Counted from the stretch's first letter, positions 32,100 through 42,283 are shown. The stretch: DNA of 64,000 bases from an uncultured Candidatus Nitrosopumilus sp. (GCA_951812655.1 OX638319.1:372001-436000); one strand, 5' to 3'. A program made the numbers and translations. The notes: generated by a model not told the origin, from the letters alone.

Positions 32100-33874
32100 T
32101 TTGATACCTTCACTCCCGAAATTGATTTGAATTGTTCTTGCATATCTTTATCTAACTGTTCTAGTTTTGGCATCTCATCATCTTTGATATCCATTCTTGC
32201 TTTAAGTAAACTGCTTACCACACCAAGTTCACGTATGTCAGACAATGCTGTACCTTCTTTGAGTGCTTGTTGACCTTTTTGGTAAAAGTCAACTAATAGT
32301 TTCATCAATTTGAATTGTTTTTCCGGACTACAATAGGTATCGACATCATCAAATGAATTTTGTTGTAACAGTCCAATCTTTACCATTCTTGCAACCTCAA
32401 GAATCAATTTTTCCTCATCAGGTAATGCTTCAGGACCCAAGAGTCTAACAATTTCTTTTAAAGTATCCTCTCTTTGCAAGATACCATAAGTTTCACTTCT
32501 AATGTTAAACCAATCTTCACTGATGTTTGCACTCCACCATTTTGCAATGTCCGCTAGATAGCCAGAATAGCTGTTCATCCAGTTAATAGATGGATAGTGT
32601 CTAGAATACGCAAGTTTTGCATCCAACGCCCAGAAAGTTTTGATAAATCTCATGGTGTGAGTTGTAACTGGTTCCGTAAAGTCACCGCCAGATGGAGAAA
32701 CTGCACCAATTAGAGTAACTGAACCGTTACGGTCTGGACTACCAGCTGCCTGAACACGACCTGCTCGTTCATAAAATTCTGCCAATCTAGATGCTAAATA
32801 CGACGGATACCCCTCTTCTGCAGGCATCTCTTCTAACCTACCACTCATTTCTCGTAGTGATTCAGCCCATCTACTTGTAGAATCCGCAACAAGTACAACA
32901 TCTTTACCCATATCTCTATAATATTCTGCAATTGTAACACCAGTGTAGATACTTGCCTCTCTTGCGGCTACCGGCATGTTACTAGTATTTGCTACAAGAA
33001 CGGTTCTATCCATGAGTGGTTTTCCACTACGTGGATCTTTAAGATGTGGAAATTCAACCAACACTTCAGTCATCTCATTTCCTCTTTCACCACAACCAAT
33101 GTAAACAACAACTTGAGAATCAGCCCATTTTGCAATCTGGTGCAATGTCACAGTCTTTCCTGTTCCAAATGCTCCAGGAATTGAACCAGTTCCTCCCTTT
33201 GCAATTGGGAAAAACGTGTCAATTACACGTTGTCCAGTTAAGAGTGGAACTGTTGGATCGTGTCTCTTGTTGTAAGGACGTGGTTTTCGTACAGGCCACT
33301 TGTGGTACATTTTGATGTCAACAGATTGTCCGTCTTTATCAATAGTTGCCAATACAGTTTCCAAATCATAATCCCCTTCTGAAACAAGGTTTGAGAGTTT
33401 ACCACCCTTATGGTCTGGTGGTAGCATAATAGAGTGTTCAATAAGATCAGTTTCTTTAACGGTTCCAATAATATTTCCTGCTGCAACTTCATCACCATTA
33501 CTTGCAGTTGGAACAAAGTGATATTTTTTTGACATGTCCACTGCAGATGTTGTAATACCCCTTCCAATGAAAGAACCAGATGCTTTAGATAACTCTCTAA
33601 GAGGTCTTTGAATTCCATCATAAAGCTGTCCTATAATTCCCGGGCCAAGCAAAACACTTAATGGATTTCCAGTTCCGACTACAGGCTCACCAGGTTTTAA
33701 TCCACTTGTTGATTCGTATACTTGAATAAACGCCACATCACCAGTCAATCTAATCACTTCACCAACTAATTTTGAATCTCCTACTGTCACAGTTTCATAC
33801 ATTTTGGCATCTGCCATTCCGTCTGCCCTTACAGCCGGTCCACTTACCCATACAATTCTACCTTGTGCTGTCAT
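32096..33874 (-). CDS. atpA: A-type ATP synthase catalytic subunit A
   Basis: The 592-aa catalytic subunit. It has an N-terminal barrel ([16 protein letters not shown]), the archaeal bulge domain, Walker [18 protein letters not shown] near residue 232, [15 protein letters not shown], and Walker B-region [17 protein letters not shown] near 330. It synthesises ATP at the alternating A/B interfaces driven by the ion gradient. It starts 3 bp after atpE and overlaps atpB by 4 bp. Confidence 0.97.
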   Translation of the reverse strand: MTAQGRIVWVSGPAVRADGMADAKMYETVTVGDSKLVGEVIRLTGDVAFIQVYESTSGLKPGEPVVGTGNPLSVLLGPGIIGQLYDGIQRPLRELSKASGSFIGRGITTSAVDMSKKYHFVPTASNGDEVAAGNIIGTVKETDLIEHSIMLPPDHKGGKLSNLVSEGDYDLETVLATIDKDGQSVDIKMYHKWPVRKPRPYNKRHDPTVPLLTGQRVIDTFFPIAKGGTGSIPGAFGTGKTVTLHQIAKWADSQVVVYIGCGERGNEMTEVLVEFPHLKDPRSGKPLMDRTVLVANTSNMPVAAREASIYTGVTIAEYYRDMGKDVVLVADSTSRWAESLREMSGRLEEMPAEEGYPSYLASRLAEFYERAGRVQAAGSPDRNGSVTLIGAVSPSGGDFTEPVTTHTMRFIKTFWALDAKLAYSRHYPSINWMNSYSGYLADIAKWWSANISEDWFNIRSETYGILQREDTLKEIVRLLGPEALPDEEKLILEVARMVKIGLLQQNSFDDVDTYCSPEKQFKLMKLLVDFYQKGQQALKEGTALSDIRELGVVSSLLKARMDIKDDEMPKLEQLDKDMQEQFKSISGVKVSN

Positions 33875-33877
33875 GTC

Positions 33878-34477
33878 CTAAATTCCCACTCCGAATTTTG
33901 CTGCAATTTCTTTCCTTATTAAAGGCTTCAAACGATCAATTCTTGCATCCAAGGTATTATCAAATGTCATTGTACCATCTTTAGACTTTACTCTAATTCC
34001 TCCCAGACAATCAAAAGTGTCTGATGTCAACTCGGCTCCTGAAAACTGAGACAATACAGATTGGACAACATCTTTGTCTTTTGCATTTGTAGAAATCAAA
34101 ATGTCCGAAGTACCCAAAATCTGAGTTGCCTCCTCAATAAGCGTCTTAATGAGATTTGAATAATCTCCACTACGATCTGAATTGGTGATTTGATCTAATG
34201 CTTGGGAAAATACCTTGTTAACGCCATCTTCTAAGGCCATAAGCTGCTTATTTCTTGCTTCAATGTCAGAGCTTCCCGTAATCTGCTTTGCAATCTTATC
34301 AGCCTCCTTCTCACCATCTGAGATGATTTTATCATACTCGCTCTCCAGTTTTGGGATGGCATTGTCAAGATTTTGCTGAGAATCATCTAGCCCAGACCTT
34401 ATGTTTTCCAAAATGCTTTGTTCAGTATTACTTAGAATTTTATCAATCGTACTTTCTAATGCAGAATGAGAAGCCAA
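33878..34477 (-). CDS. atpE: A-type ATP synthase subunit E (peripheral stalk)
   Basis: About 199 aa from TTG 34477. A long charged helical N-terminal half (LESTIDKILSNTEQSILENI, then ISDGEKEADKIAKQI) precedes a globular C-terminal domain with TSDTFDCLGGIRVKSKDG, the family signature. It forms the stator stalk that holds the A3B3 head. An in-frame start at 34543 would add 22 residues unlike the family, and its TATA box would lie within atpI, so I prefer the shorter form. First gene of the E-A-B-D-orf-K unit. Confidence 0.88.
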   Translation of the reverse strand: MASHSALESTIDKILSNTEQSILENIRSGLDDSQQNLDNAIPKLESEYDKIISDGEKEADKIAKQITGSSDIEARNKQLMALEDGVNKVFSQALDQITNSDRSGDYSNLIKTLIEEATQILGTSDILISTNAKDKDVVQSVLSQFSGAELTSDTFDCLGGIRVKSKDGTMTFDNTLDARIDRLKPLIRKEIAAKFGVGI

Positions 34478-34564
34478 TGGATGCAGTCGACCTATAATAG
34501 ATTTTAATGTTTGGGAAGAAAATCGGAAAGATATTAAACTCAATAAAAGTACCCAAAATTTGTC

Positions 34565-36664
34565 TTGGGAATAGCTGACATTAAACTGGGAACCGTAATT
34601 TTACCTAGAAGTGAGTCTCCAAAAGCTATTTCAAGGTTGACCGAATTTGAATGGTATCATAAAATTGACTCCAATAATGATTTAGTCACTCCTGAAATTG
34701 ATGATCTTCTCCTAAAAGCTCAGCAAACATATCAATCGATTGACGATGTCGTCAAGGGAATGGGAATTCCTCTGACAGTGGGAATTATGGAGATATTGTT
34801 CAAAGGAACCATTATCAAGAAAAAAGACTATGAGATTGACGAAATTGAGGACATGGTAGCACAGATTAGCAAAGAGACCCCATCAATCATTGACAAACCT
34901 GCACAATTACTTGAGGATGCAGCAAATGCAAGGGTTTCAGTTGAGGAATACAAGGCACTCAAGGATACCTTGGAAGTAATCAAGAATATGAAGATGGACC
35001 TATCAGGATTTGGTTTGATGAAGTACTTTTTTACAAATTTGTTTGTGATAAACTCAGCAGATTATGAAGAAATTAGCCGTTCACTTGAAGGCGTTACTAT
35101 TTACAAATACGATTTAGAGAATAAAGAAAAATCAGCGATATTGGTTATTTCAGACACTGAAGATTCTGAAAAGGTACTAAAGGTACTGAGAAGTTTTAAC
35201 TCAAACACATTTAAAATTCCAGAAGGTTTTCCTCAAATTCCCAGTGAGGCTTACGCACTAGCTGAATCAAAGATTAAGGAACTTACCGAAAAGCAAGCAT
35301 CAATCAAAAAAGAATTAGCCGGACTGACAAAGAAGATCAGAAGAGACATTTTATCACTACACGAAAGATCACTTGTTGCAAAAGATGTTCTTGAAACGTT
35401 AAGAAAACCTGGAGGTACCAAAAACTTTGCAGTAATTCAGGGATTCATTCCAAAGAACATGGAAACAAAATTCACCAACTCCACAAAACAATGGATGTCA
35501 GTAGTGGAGGACGTCACTGATCCTAAGATGAAAGAAGAGATTCCAACACTGTTTAACAACGGAAGGTTTGTCAGAACTTTCGAGGTAATTACAAAGAGTC
35601 AGGGCATTCCAAAAGCGGGAGAACCAGATCCAACTCCTATGATTGCTCTTATGTGGCCAATTTTCTACGGATTAATGTTCGCAGATATGGGACACGGACT
35701 GTTACTTATGGCATTAGGCTTATTGTTCAAATTCAAGGGACAAGGAGAATTATCCAGATGGGGAATGCTCATAGCAATTTCCGGTGCATCAGCTGCGATT
35801 GCGGGTGTAGCGGCGGGAGAAGCGTTTGGATTCCATCTAGATCACATGGGACCGTTCGAAGGACTGTTGCAAGAAGGCGGTGCGCTGCATTCGGTAAGCT
35901 GGATAGTAGGAATTCTCAGCGTCGCCGAATTGACATTTGAACAAGTAATCAACATTCTCAAAGTTTCATTGTTCATCGGAATCGTACATTTGGTTTGGGC
36001 AATGGTACTACGTGTAATTAGATTATTAAAAGAAGGCCAAAAGATGGTAGTCTTTACCGAAGCAATTCCAAACATTACACTCTACGGAGGAATTGTCGTA
36101 ATCATGATGTGTGCAATCGGTTCACAATATGATGTAATGAACATGTATTCCAAAGTTCATACTGAATCAGTTCCATGGGTGACGATGTTCCTTGGAGATT
36201 GGGCACAGGTGTGGATTATCACAAGAATTTCAGTCATTATCGTAATTGCATCAATGGTAATCATGATGGTTGGAGGCGTAATGCACGCCAAGAAACATCC
36301 TGAACACGGAGCAGACCCTGCAAGTGTCATCATGGAAGTCCTGCTAGGTAAAACTGTCGAGAGTCTAGCTCACACTATCAGCTATGCCAGACTGGGAATC
36401 ATGTTGCTTGTACATGCGGCATTGCTATTGACGGTAAATAATGCATTTACTTCACTAGGAGGTGTAGAATCAGGAGCAGCAATGGCCATGATCATAGGAG
36501 GAAACTTAGGAATCATGATGATTGAAGGATTAATCGTATACATACAGTCTCTCAGATTGCACTTGTACGAGTTCTTTACAAAATGGTATGTGGGCGGTGC
36601 TCAACCATTCAGACAGATCAGGCCAGAATTGATTTACAACCAGTTCATTTGGAAAAGAAAATAG
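34565..36664 (+). CDS. atpI: A-type ATP synthase subunit I (membrane stator, a-subunit)
   Basis: A 699-aa protein. The cytoplasmic half (about 1-340, with a coiled coil near 235-275: KIKELTEKQASIKKELAGL) is followed by seven or eight membrane helices beginning MIALMWPIFYGLMFADMGHG. Helix ETVESLAHTISYARLGIMLL-type sequence (KTVESLAHTISYARLGI) carries the essential Arg that faces the rotor ring. It forms the ion half-channels. It is divergent from atpE, separated by at most 87 bp. The start appears to be TTG 34565, as no ATG or GTG fits. Confidence 0.95.
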   Translation: MGIADIKLGTVILPRSESPKAISRLTEFEWYHKIDSNNDLVTPEIDDLLLKAQQTYQSIDDVVKGMGIPLTVGIMEILFKGTIIKKKDYEIDEIEDMVAQISKETPSIIDKPAQLLEDAANARVSVEEYKALKDTLEVIKNMKMDLSGFGLMKYFFTNLFVINSADYEEISRSLEGVTIYKYDLENKEKSAILVISDTEDSEKVLKVLRSFNSNTFKIPEGFPQIPSEAYALAESKIKELTEKQASIKKELAGLTKKIRRDILSLHERSLVAKDVLETLRKPGGTKNFAVIQGFIPKNMETKFTNSTKQWMSVVEDVTDPKMKEEIPTLFNNGRFVRTFEVITKSQGIPKAGEPDPTPMIALMWPIFYGLMFADMGHGLLLMALGLLFKFKGQGELSRWGMLIAISGASAAIAGVAAGEAFGFHLDHMGPFEGLLQEGGALHSVSWIVGILSVAELTFEQVINILKVSLFIGIVHLVWAMVLRVIRLLKEGQKMVVFTEAIPNITLYGGIVVIMMCAIGSQYDVMNMYSKVHTESVPWVTMFLGDWAQVWIITRISVIIVIASMVIMMVGGVMHAKKHPEHGADPASVIMEVLLGKTVESLAHTISYARLGIMLLVHAALLLTVNNAFTSLGGVESGAAMAMIIGGNLGIMMIEGLIVYIQSLRLHLYEFFTKWYVGGAQPFRQIRPELIYNQFIWKRK

Positions 36665-36677
36665 AATTTAGAAAAAA

Positions 36678-36842
36678 CTAATCGTTTTTAGCTTTATCAT
36701 GTCCTTTTTTTGCTGCATCCTTGACACCTTCATAGCCCTTAGTTCCTAGTTCAGCTCCTTTTTCGACACCTTGTTTTCCAAGATCAGTTCCTTTTTCGAC
36801 ACCTTTTTCTGCAGTGTCTTTAATTTTTTTCAGAAATCCCAT
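36678..36842 (-). CDS. LEA-like 11-mer repeat small protein
   Basis: A 54-aa protein: MGFLKKIKDTAEKGVEKG followed by repeats rich in Gly, Lys, Glu and Ala (GTDLGKQGVEKGAELGTKG). The composition resembles group 3 LEA or YtxH-like stress proteins, which are unfolded when hydrated and form amphipathic helices. I use ATG 36842, about 30 nt below a T-rich TATA-like stretch (TTTTTTTATCT on the minus strand), rather than an upstream in-frame codon at 36863. The role is presumed to be stress protection. Confidence 0.7.
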   Translation of the reverse strand: MGFLKKIKDTAEKGVEKGTDLGKQGVEKGAELGTKGYEGVKDAAKKGHDKAKND

Positions 36843-36905
36843 AAAGATGGTTGGTGAGAGCACAGATAAAAAAATTTGTTAAGAATTAGGAACTGAGCAA
36901 AGGCA

Positions 36906-37700
36906 TCAATTGTTTTCATAAAGATTTACTGTAACTTTTGTGGTCCAGGGTTTGAGATCATCTGGGAATACGACTAGCAATCCACTGTTTTTGCCCACAT
37001 CATCACATGTACCACTGTAGCTTTGTTTGTTTTTACCATGACAGCCCATACCAGAATAAAAATCAAAATCGGAATCCGAAAATTTTTCGCCCTGCAACGA
37101 TGAAGATACAAAGTAAACATCAAAACCCAAATCTTTGTTATCAGTTTTGACACTATAATCATACGATGTCATATCCTTGGATGTACAAATGGGGAAAAAT
37201 TGTGCAAAACCCTCTCTGATTTTTGATTGCTGTTCTAAATTATCATAGTTCTTGTTTTCAATGTCGGGATAGACTGAAACGTCAGGATCTGTGCTTAGCT
37301 GTTGACCTTGAATGTATTCTATCTCGTGTCGTACGGTGTCAACTGCCTTCCTATACAACATAGGCTGCCATTCTTCCTGACAATCACTAAACTCGTGTTT
37401 TAGTTCTACAAAGGATTTGCCATTTGTTTCATGAAGTTGGTTTGTATTGTATTCTTTAGATTCAGCATCGAATACATGGTTGACGTTTGCAATTCTATCT
37501 GATTTATGCCAAGAATTTGTCACATCAAAAATAATATTCTTCGAATCACTCTTCCACTCAGACAGCAAATGAATGTATACAGAATATTTGTTCAATACTT
37601 CCTGGGTCTCTGATACGAAAATTAGATGACCAAAGAAGGCATTTACAAATATTATTGAAAATGCAATGATTGGAATTATGACATAGAGTATTTTTTTCAT
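36906..37700 (-). CDS. Exported/membrane-anchored protein of unknown function
   Basis: A 264-aa protein with an uncleaved or signal-type N-terminal helix (ILYVIIPIIAFSIIFVNAFF) and an extracellular domain with five Cys (SDCQEEW, PICTSKD, GMGCHGKN, GTCDDVG), which probably form disulfides. No family was recognised. Its ATG overlaps the stop of the upstream 41-aa zinc-ribbon gene (ATGA), so the two are translationally coupled. The Asp/Ser-rich stretch KFSDSDFDFYSGMG could bind calcium, but this is a guess. Confidence 0.65.
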   Translation of the reverse strand: MKKILYVIIPIIAFSIIFVNAFFGHLIFVSETQEVLNKYSVYIHLLSEWKSDSKNIIFDVTNSWHKSDRIANVNHVFDAESKEYNTNQLHETNGKSFVELKHEFSDCQEEWQPMLYRKAVDTVRHEIEYIQGQQLSTDPDVSVYPDIENKNYDNLEQQSKIREGFAQFFPICTSKDMTSYDYSVKTDNKDLGFDVYFVSSSLQGEKFSDSDFDFYSGMGCHGKNKQSYSGTCDDVGKNSGLLVVFPDDLKPWTTKVTVNLYENN

Positions 37701-37822
37701 GCTTTTCCTCCAAAACAGCTAAAATATAATCCACAAAAGTCACATGAAAATTTATCATCTTCGCATTTGATTTTTTTGGAGCCACACTTTGGACACTCTT
37801 CACTCTTCATCAATTCAGTCAT
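37697..37822 (-). CDS. 41-aa zinc-ribbon protein
   Basis: ATG 37822 to TGA 37697. CPKCGSKKIKC at residues 10-20 and CDFCG at 27-31 form a two-knuckle zinc ribbon, followed by GLYFSCFGGKA. The TGA overlaps the ATG of the exported protein gene. ATCTATAAG region (minus strand CTTATAGAT, 37848-37856) is a TATA box about 30 nt upstream of the ATG, so this is the leaderless first gene of the pair. The role is unknown; such mini-ribbons often bind RNA or act as metal-dependent adaptors. Confidence 0.7.
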   Translation of the reverse strand: MTELMKSEECPKCGSKKIKCEDDKFSCDFCGLYFSCFGGKA

Positions 37823-37996
37823 GTTTCATCTCCAAACCATACATGATATCTATAAGAAAAATCGATAATATTGTCTATGGAAATTGATTTGACAAAAAAT
37901 TTCCCATTTGGAAGTTATTTTAGTGTCAATAAAGAGAAAATTTTGTTATTTTTCCGAATTGGAAATCAATAAAACCATGGTTGTTCAATTATCAAC

Positions 37997-38989
37997 ATGA
38001 GAGATGAGATTGACAAAATCATCCTATCAAATTTGGGCAAAAATGCCCGCGTATCATCTCAAGAAATTGCAACGCATCTTCAAAACCTTGGTTACACGAT
38101 AAGTGACAGGGCCATACGACAGAGACTCGTAAGATTGGAAAATAACAACACCGTTCTAGGATACTCCGCAATATTAAATCCAAACATCGTATCCGAAAAG
38201 ATCAACAGAACCATTCTGTTGAAGTTCAAATTTACAAAAAAATCAGAAGAGTTTGTCATGCTTTTTGAAAAATATGTCGAAGAGTCAAACTTTTGCATCT
38301 ATTCGAGTAAGCTGAGTGGAGATTTTGATTGGATATGCCATTTTGTATTTGATTCAGTCGATCAGTATGATTTGGAATCGCATAATTTCCTGAATCGATT
38401 TAGCGAATTGATAACGGATTTCCGTTCTTATGAATCAAAAATCATCAAATCATCACCGTACATGATTTACGGTGAAAACGAAGAAAGTGAAAAGAAATCC
38501 CAAGTCTATGAAATTCTAAAATCTCTGAAGAAATATGACAATGTAAATGACAGACTTCAAGCGATCACAGATAGCCTGGTAAAATATTTTGATGCGCACT
38601 TTGCACGCCTTTGGTTTGTAGACAAAGACCGAAAATATTTGACGCTCAAATTCAGCGCTGGAAAATATAAAAATATTGATGGGGAATTTTCTAAGGTTTC
38701 AATAGATTCACTAAAAATTGGATCTGTGATCAGAACAAAAAAAGCAGTTGTGACAAATGATGTTACAAATGATCCAAGAATAAAATACCAAGCATGGGCA
38801 AAAAAAGAGAAGGTTAAGTCATTTGCAGCATATCCACTAATCTATAAGAAAAAATCGATTGCAGTTTTGGCAATGTTCAGCAAAAAGAAGCTTACACATG
38901 TAGATTTTGAGATTTTAGGCATTTTTTGCGATCAATTATCAAAAGAATTAACGGGATTCTTTGAGGCAAAGGACTTCCTATCAAATTAA
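37997..38989 (+). CDS. Lrp/AsnC-type HTH protein fused to a GAF domain
   Basis: A 330-aa regulator. Residues 1-60 form an AsnC-type helix-turn-helix (IDKIILSNLGKNARVSSQEI, then ISDRAIRQRLVRLENN); residues 65-150 are an alpha/beta region in the place of the usual ligand-binding domain; residues 170-320 form a GAF domain (LQAITDSLVKYFDAHFARLW, KYLTLKFSAGKY, and AAYPLIYKKKSIAVLAMFS). GAF domains sense small molecules or redox state. The TATA-like CAATAAAACC is about 26 nt before the ATG. The target is unknown; sulfurtransferase and amt are encoded nearby. Confidence 0.85.
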   Translation: MRDEIDKIILSNLGKNARVSSQEIATHLQNLGYTISDRAIRQRLVRLENNNTVLGYSAILNPNIVSEKINRTILLKFKFTKKSEEFVMLFEKYVEESNFCIYSSKLSGDFDWICHFVFDSVDQYDLESHNFLNRFSELITDFRSYESKIIKSSPYMIYGENEESEKKSQVYEILKSLKKYDNVNDRLQAITDSLVKYFDAHFARLWFVDKDRKYLTLKFSAGKYKNIDGEFSKVSIDSLKIGSVIRTKKAVVTNDVTNDPRIKYQAWAKKEKVKSFAAYPLIYKKKSIAVLAMFSKKKLTHVDFEILGIFCDQLSKELTGFFEAKDFLSN

Positions 38990-39019
38990 AAAGGAAGAAA
39001 CATCAATTTTTGGTTGAAT

Positions 39020-39793
39020 CTATTTTTCCACAGGGAGTTCCCTGTTCCCCCATTCACCCCAAGATCCGAGATAGACTCTGACATTGTTAAAGCCTAATTT
39101 TTTTAAGACCAAAAATGAGTTGGCAGCCCTGTACGCTCCCTGACAATATGTTACAATTTCAGAATCTTTTGGAATGTCATAAATTTTGGATAGTTCTTCA
39201 TCACTTTTGAACGTGCCATCCTCTGAGATATTTTGATTCCAATCAATGTTGATTGCGTGTGGAATGTGTCCAGATTTTGCAGCCCTAACTACACTCCCAT
39301 CGTATTCTCCAGCAGATCGAGCATCAAGAATTTTGATATTTGTCAGATTATCTCGAATATGATCAAATCCCGAAATCAATTCAGTGTTTATTTTTCCCGC
39401 AAAATTTGATGGTTTGAATCCATTGGATTTTGTTTCGGCAGGAAGGTTTTCTTTTTTCCATTTTGTGATTCCTCCATCCAGCATTGAGACGTTTTGATGA
39501 GAAAAACACATCAGCATCCACACTCCCCTTGCTGCAAGCATTCCAGAAACCGTATCATAAAATACAACTTTTTTTTCAGGTGTTACACCAAGAAAGGAAA
39601 ACAGGTTTTTGCTTTGATTAGCAAATTGTTCAATTCCCTCTTTCGTGGTGTCAATCCAATGAAATGCAAACAGATCCAAATGTACGGCTCCAACAATATG
39701 GCCTTCTGAGTATTCCTTAAAGGACCTAGTGTCAGCGATTATGACATCAGGATCATCTAACATGCCGTCTAATTCGACAGTGGAAATTAACAT
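39020..39793 (-). CDS. sseA: Thiosulfate/3-mercaptopyruvate sulfurtransferase (tandem rhodanese)
   Basis: A 257-aa protein with two rhodanese domains. The first (ADTRSFKEYSEGHIVGAVHL) lacks the catalytic Cys; the second has the active-site loop CQGAYRAANSF near residue 215, preceded by LDARSAGEYDG and GHIPHAINIDW. It transfers sulfane sulfur from thiosulfate or 3-mercaptopyruvate to acceptors. The active loop differs from the bacterial CGSGVT of SseA, so the donor preference is uncertain. Confidence 0.9.
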   Translation of the reverse strand: MLISTVELDGMLDDPDVIIADTRSFKEYSEGHIVGAVHLDLFAFHWIDTTKEGIEQFANQSKNLFSFLGVTPEKKVVFYDTVSGMLAARGVWMLMCFSHQNVSMLDGGITKWKKENLPAETKSNGFKPSNFAGKINTELISGFDHIRDNLTNIKILDARSAGEYDGSVVRAAKSGHIPHAINIDWNQNISEDGTFKSDEELSKIYDIPKDSEIVTYCQGAYRAANSFLVLKKLGFNNVRVYLGSWGEWGNRELPVEK

Positions 39794-39862
39794 GATTTAG
39801 ATAAAAAGATCTGTACTAAATGGATTTGTACAAAAATAAAAAGAAGAAAAAAAGGTTTTTTT

Positions 39863-41425
39863 CTATTCGTTAACGTATGCTCTTTCGCCATGCTGTGCCA
39901 AATCAAGACCGATCTCCTCTTCTTTAGGAGTCACTCTGATTCCGCCAGGCCATACGGCATCCATCACTTTGAGGATTACAATTGTGACACCAAAGGCATA
40001 GCCTATAGATATCACAGCAGCGATGATACTGATTGCCTGCTGTTCCATTCCTTCTGCAGTACCAGTCCAAGCTCCGATACCGTCTCCAGTATCCCAAACG
40101 TGTGGACTAGCTAGTGTACCAGTCAAAATTGCACCTGTAAGACCACCCATTCCGTGTACTCCCCATACATCTAATGCGTCATCCCATTTGCGTGCGCTCT
40201 TGAATGCTATACATGCATAACAAACTGTACCAGCTGCAATGCCGATTATAATCGCAGCCATTGGACCTACCCAACCTGAGGCGGGTGTGATTGCTACCAA
40301 TCCTGCAACTACTCCTGATGCAGCCCCAACAATACTTGGTTTTCCTGTATGTGCCCAAGACATGAGCACCCAAGTAACTGCGGCCATACCAGCTGCTGTA
40401 TTTGTAACAGTCCATGCGCTGACACTGATGCCGTCTACCATTCCTTCACTTCCTGCATTGAAACCAAACCATCCAAACCAGAGTATTCCTGCTCCGAGGA
40501 CTACCATCGGGATGTTGTGTGGCTCCATTGGCACTTTGCCATATCCAAGTCGTCTGCCAAGGACTAGGGCTCCTGCCAATGCAGCGAATCCTGAAGTAAT
40601 GTGTACTACAGTACCACCTGCAAAGTCTAATGCGTGATATGGCGATAGATCCGGATCGAGGTCTAATGAGCCTCCTCCTATGTATCCGCCTCCCCATACC
40701 CAGTGTGCTACTGGGTCATAGACGAAGGTTCCCCATAAGAGTACGAATATGATTATTGCACTGAACTTGATTCTGTCAATCAAACCACCGATAATTAAGA
40801 CCGGTGTAATGATCGCGAAGGTTCCCTGGAACATTGCAAACATCTGGTGAGGTATTGTACCAGGCCAGCCTTGACTGCAATAGTCGCCGTCCTTCATTGC
40901 GTTCATCTGATAAGCATTAGACCATGTATCACCACATGAACCTACTTCACCGAGAGGTGCCCATGCTGAGACTTGATTAAAGCCAACATAATCTAGATTG
41001 CCCATGAACAAGTTTGCGTCAGAATCAACTGCGCCAAATGATAGTGAGTATCCCCATAGAACCCATTGTACTGACATTACACCCATTATGACAAGGGTCA
41101 TGCCAAGTACGTTGACGATGTTCTTTGATCTGGCTAATCCGCCATAAAAGAAACCGACTCCGGGAGACATGAAGAGTACTAATGATGTTGCAGTCAGCAT
41201 CCATGCCGTATCACCTGTGTCTATAAGACAAGGTAGCATGCCGCCGTCGCCATCATCATACCAACATTCGTTAGGGTTACCAGTGTAAATTCCACTGGTC
41301 CCTTTAACATATCCGTCCATACCATCTTCAACACTTTGTGCATATGCCTGAGACATAGCACCCGTTGCTGTGATAGATACTGCGGCTACAAGTAATAGAG
41401 CATACTTGTAGTTCCTAGAATTCAT
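39863..41425 (-). CDS. amt: Ammonium transporter (Amt/MEP/Rh family)
   Basis: A 520-aa protein. A signal peptide (ALLLVAAVSITATGAMSQAYA) and a 50-residue extracellular segment precede eleven membrane helices. The paired pore histidines are in VHITSGFAALAGAL and WGVHGMGGLTGAILTG; FMSPGVGFFYGGLARSKN is the classic Amt motif. It imports ammonium for oxidation and assimilation, consistent with an ammonia oxidiser. TTAAATAAT on the minus strand near 41449 lies about 25 nt upstream of the ATG, indicating a leaderless promoter. No PII gene is adjacent. Confidence 0.96.
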   Translation of the reverse strand: MNSRNYKYALLLVAAVSITATGAMSQAYAQSVEDGMDGYVKGTSGIYTGNPNECWYDDGDGGMLPCLIDTGDTAWMLTATSLVLFMSPGVGFFYGGLARSKNIVNVLGMTLVIMGVMSVQWVLWGYSLSFGAVDSDANLFMGNLDYVGFNQVSAWAPLGEVGSCGDTWSNAYQMNAMKDGDYCSQGWPGTIPHQMFAMFQGTFAIITPVLIIGGLIDRIKFSAIIIFVLLWGTFVYDPVAHWVWGGGYIGGGSLDLDPDLSPYHALDFAGGTVVHITSGFAALAGALVLGRRLGYGKVPMEPHNIPMVVLGAGILWFGWFGFNAGSEGMVDGISVSAWTVTNTAAGMAAVTWVLMSWAHTGKPSIVGAASGVVAGLVAITPASGWVGPMAAIIIGIAAGTVCYACIAFKSARKWDDALDVWGVHGMGGLTGAILTGTLASPHVWDTGDGIGAWTGTAEGMEQQAISIIAAVISIGYAFGVTIVILKVMDAVWPGGIRVTPKEEEIGLDLAQHGERAYVNE

Positions 41426-41555
41426 TAAACTTATCGAAATTAAAAATTATTTAAGCATTGGAGATTCCATAAGATGCAAAAAAGTAAGTTATTATATTTC
41501 ATCAAATTCTGATAATAACATAGAAAATGCAAATCATGTCAATTGAGAATGAATC

Positions 41556-42221
41556 ATGGTAAAATCTAAGACTAGATTAGCAATTTTTGACACATTCAAA
41601 ACAAAAGGCAATGATTTGACGGGGGAAGCTAATCGTCAAAGAGCAATCATTACAATCTTAGGCAGCAGAGCAAATCCAGCAGAAAAGACAAGAACTGGAA
41701 TTTCTCAGAAAATTGCCAAAAGACAAGGAATTGCCTGGAAAAACATCTATTCAGGAATATTCCGGGATCTTGACGAAATATTACTACCTATGCAGATTGC
41801 AGAAGAAGATGGCAGACTTCCCTTGAAAAGAGGTCCAAAAGCGCTTCAAGAAAAAGGAATCCCATATTATCATTTGACAAAAAAGGGAATACTGATTGCA
41901 TTGTCAATCAAAGATGTTAAAAATAGGGAAAGTCTGTTTGAAGAGTTCTTTTCAAAAGCTGAATCAAGAGAAAAAGAATTTCAGAAAACACTGACCAGTC
42001 TTTTAAAAACTAGTCCCATTTTCACGTATTCAATATTTCAAAAATATGTCAAGGCATTTTGTGATAATAAGATGGATGATCTGCTACCCTTTGATCTCTC
42101 AAAACTGCAGAATATTTCAGATGAATCCCTAATCATCCAAAAAGAGATTCTTTCAGCCTTTGTGAAACTGTCCGAGGAAGAAAAGGTAAATGCCGTTGCT
42201 TTTTTGGATAAAATAACGTAA
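41556..42221 (+). CDS. Hypothetical HTH-like protein
   Basis: A 221-aa soluble protein. Residues about 25-95 (TGISQKIAKRQGIAWKNIYS, then a basic loop and YYHLTKKGILIALSI) look like a winged helix with a wing ending in a Thr-Lys-Lys-Gly turn. The C-terminal half is helical and charged. No family was recognised. It is encoded divergently from amt with 130 bp between the starts, and precedes the ATP synthase subunit C gene. Regulation of amt is possible but is not shown by the sequence. Confidence 0.65.
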   Translation: MVKSKTRLAIFDTFKTKGNDLTGEANRQRAIITILGSRANPAEKTRTGISQKIAKRQGIAWKNIYSGIFRDLDEILLPMQIAEEDGRLPLKRGPKALQEKGIPYYHLTKKGILIALSIKDVKNRESLFEEFFSKAESREKEFQKTLTSLLKTSPIFTYSIFQKYVKAFCDNKMDDLLPFDLSKLQNISDESLIIQKEILSAFVKLSEEEKVNAVAFLDKIT

Positions 42222-42283
42222 AATTTGTTCCTAGGAAGAGATCGCCAAACATTAAAATCAGTTGCCTAAGGAGACTGATCTAA

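Noticed and set aside
34478-34543. 22-residue extension of ATP synthase subunit E
   Set aside because: Unlike the family's N-terminus, and its promoter would lie inside atpI.
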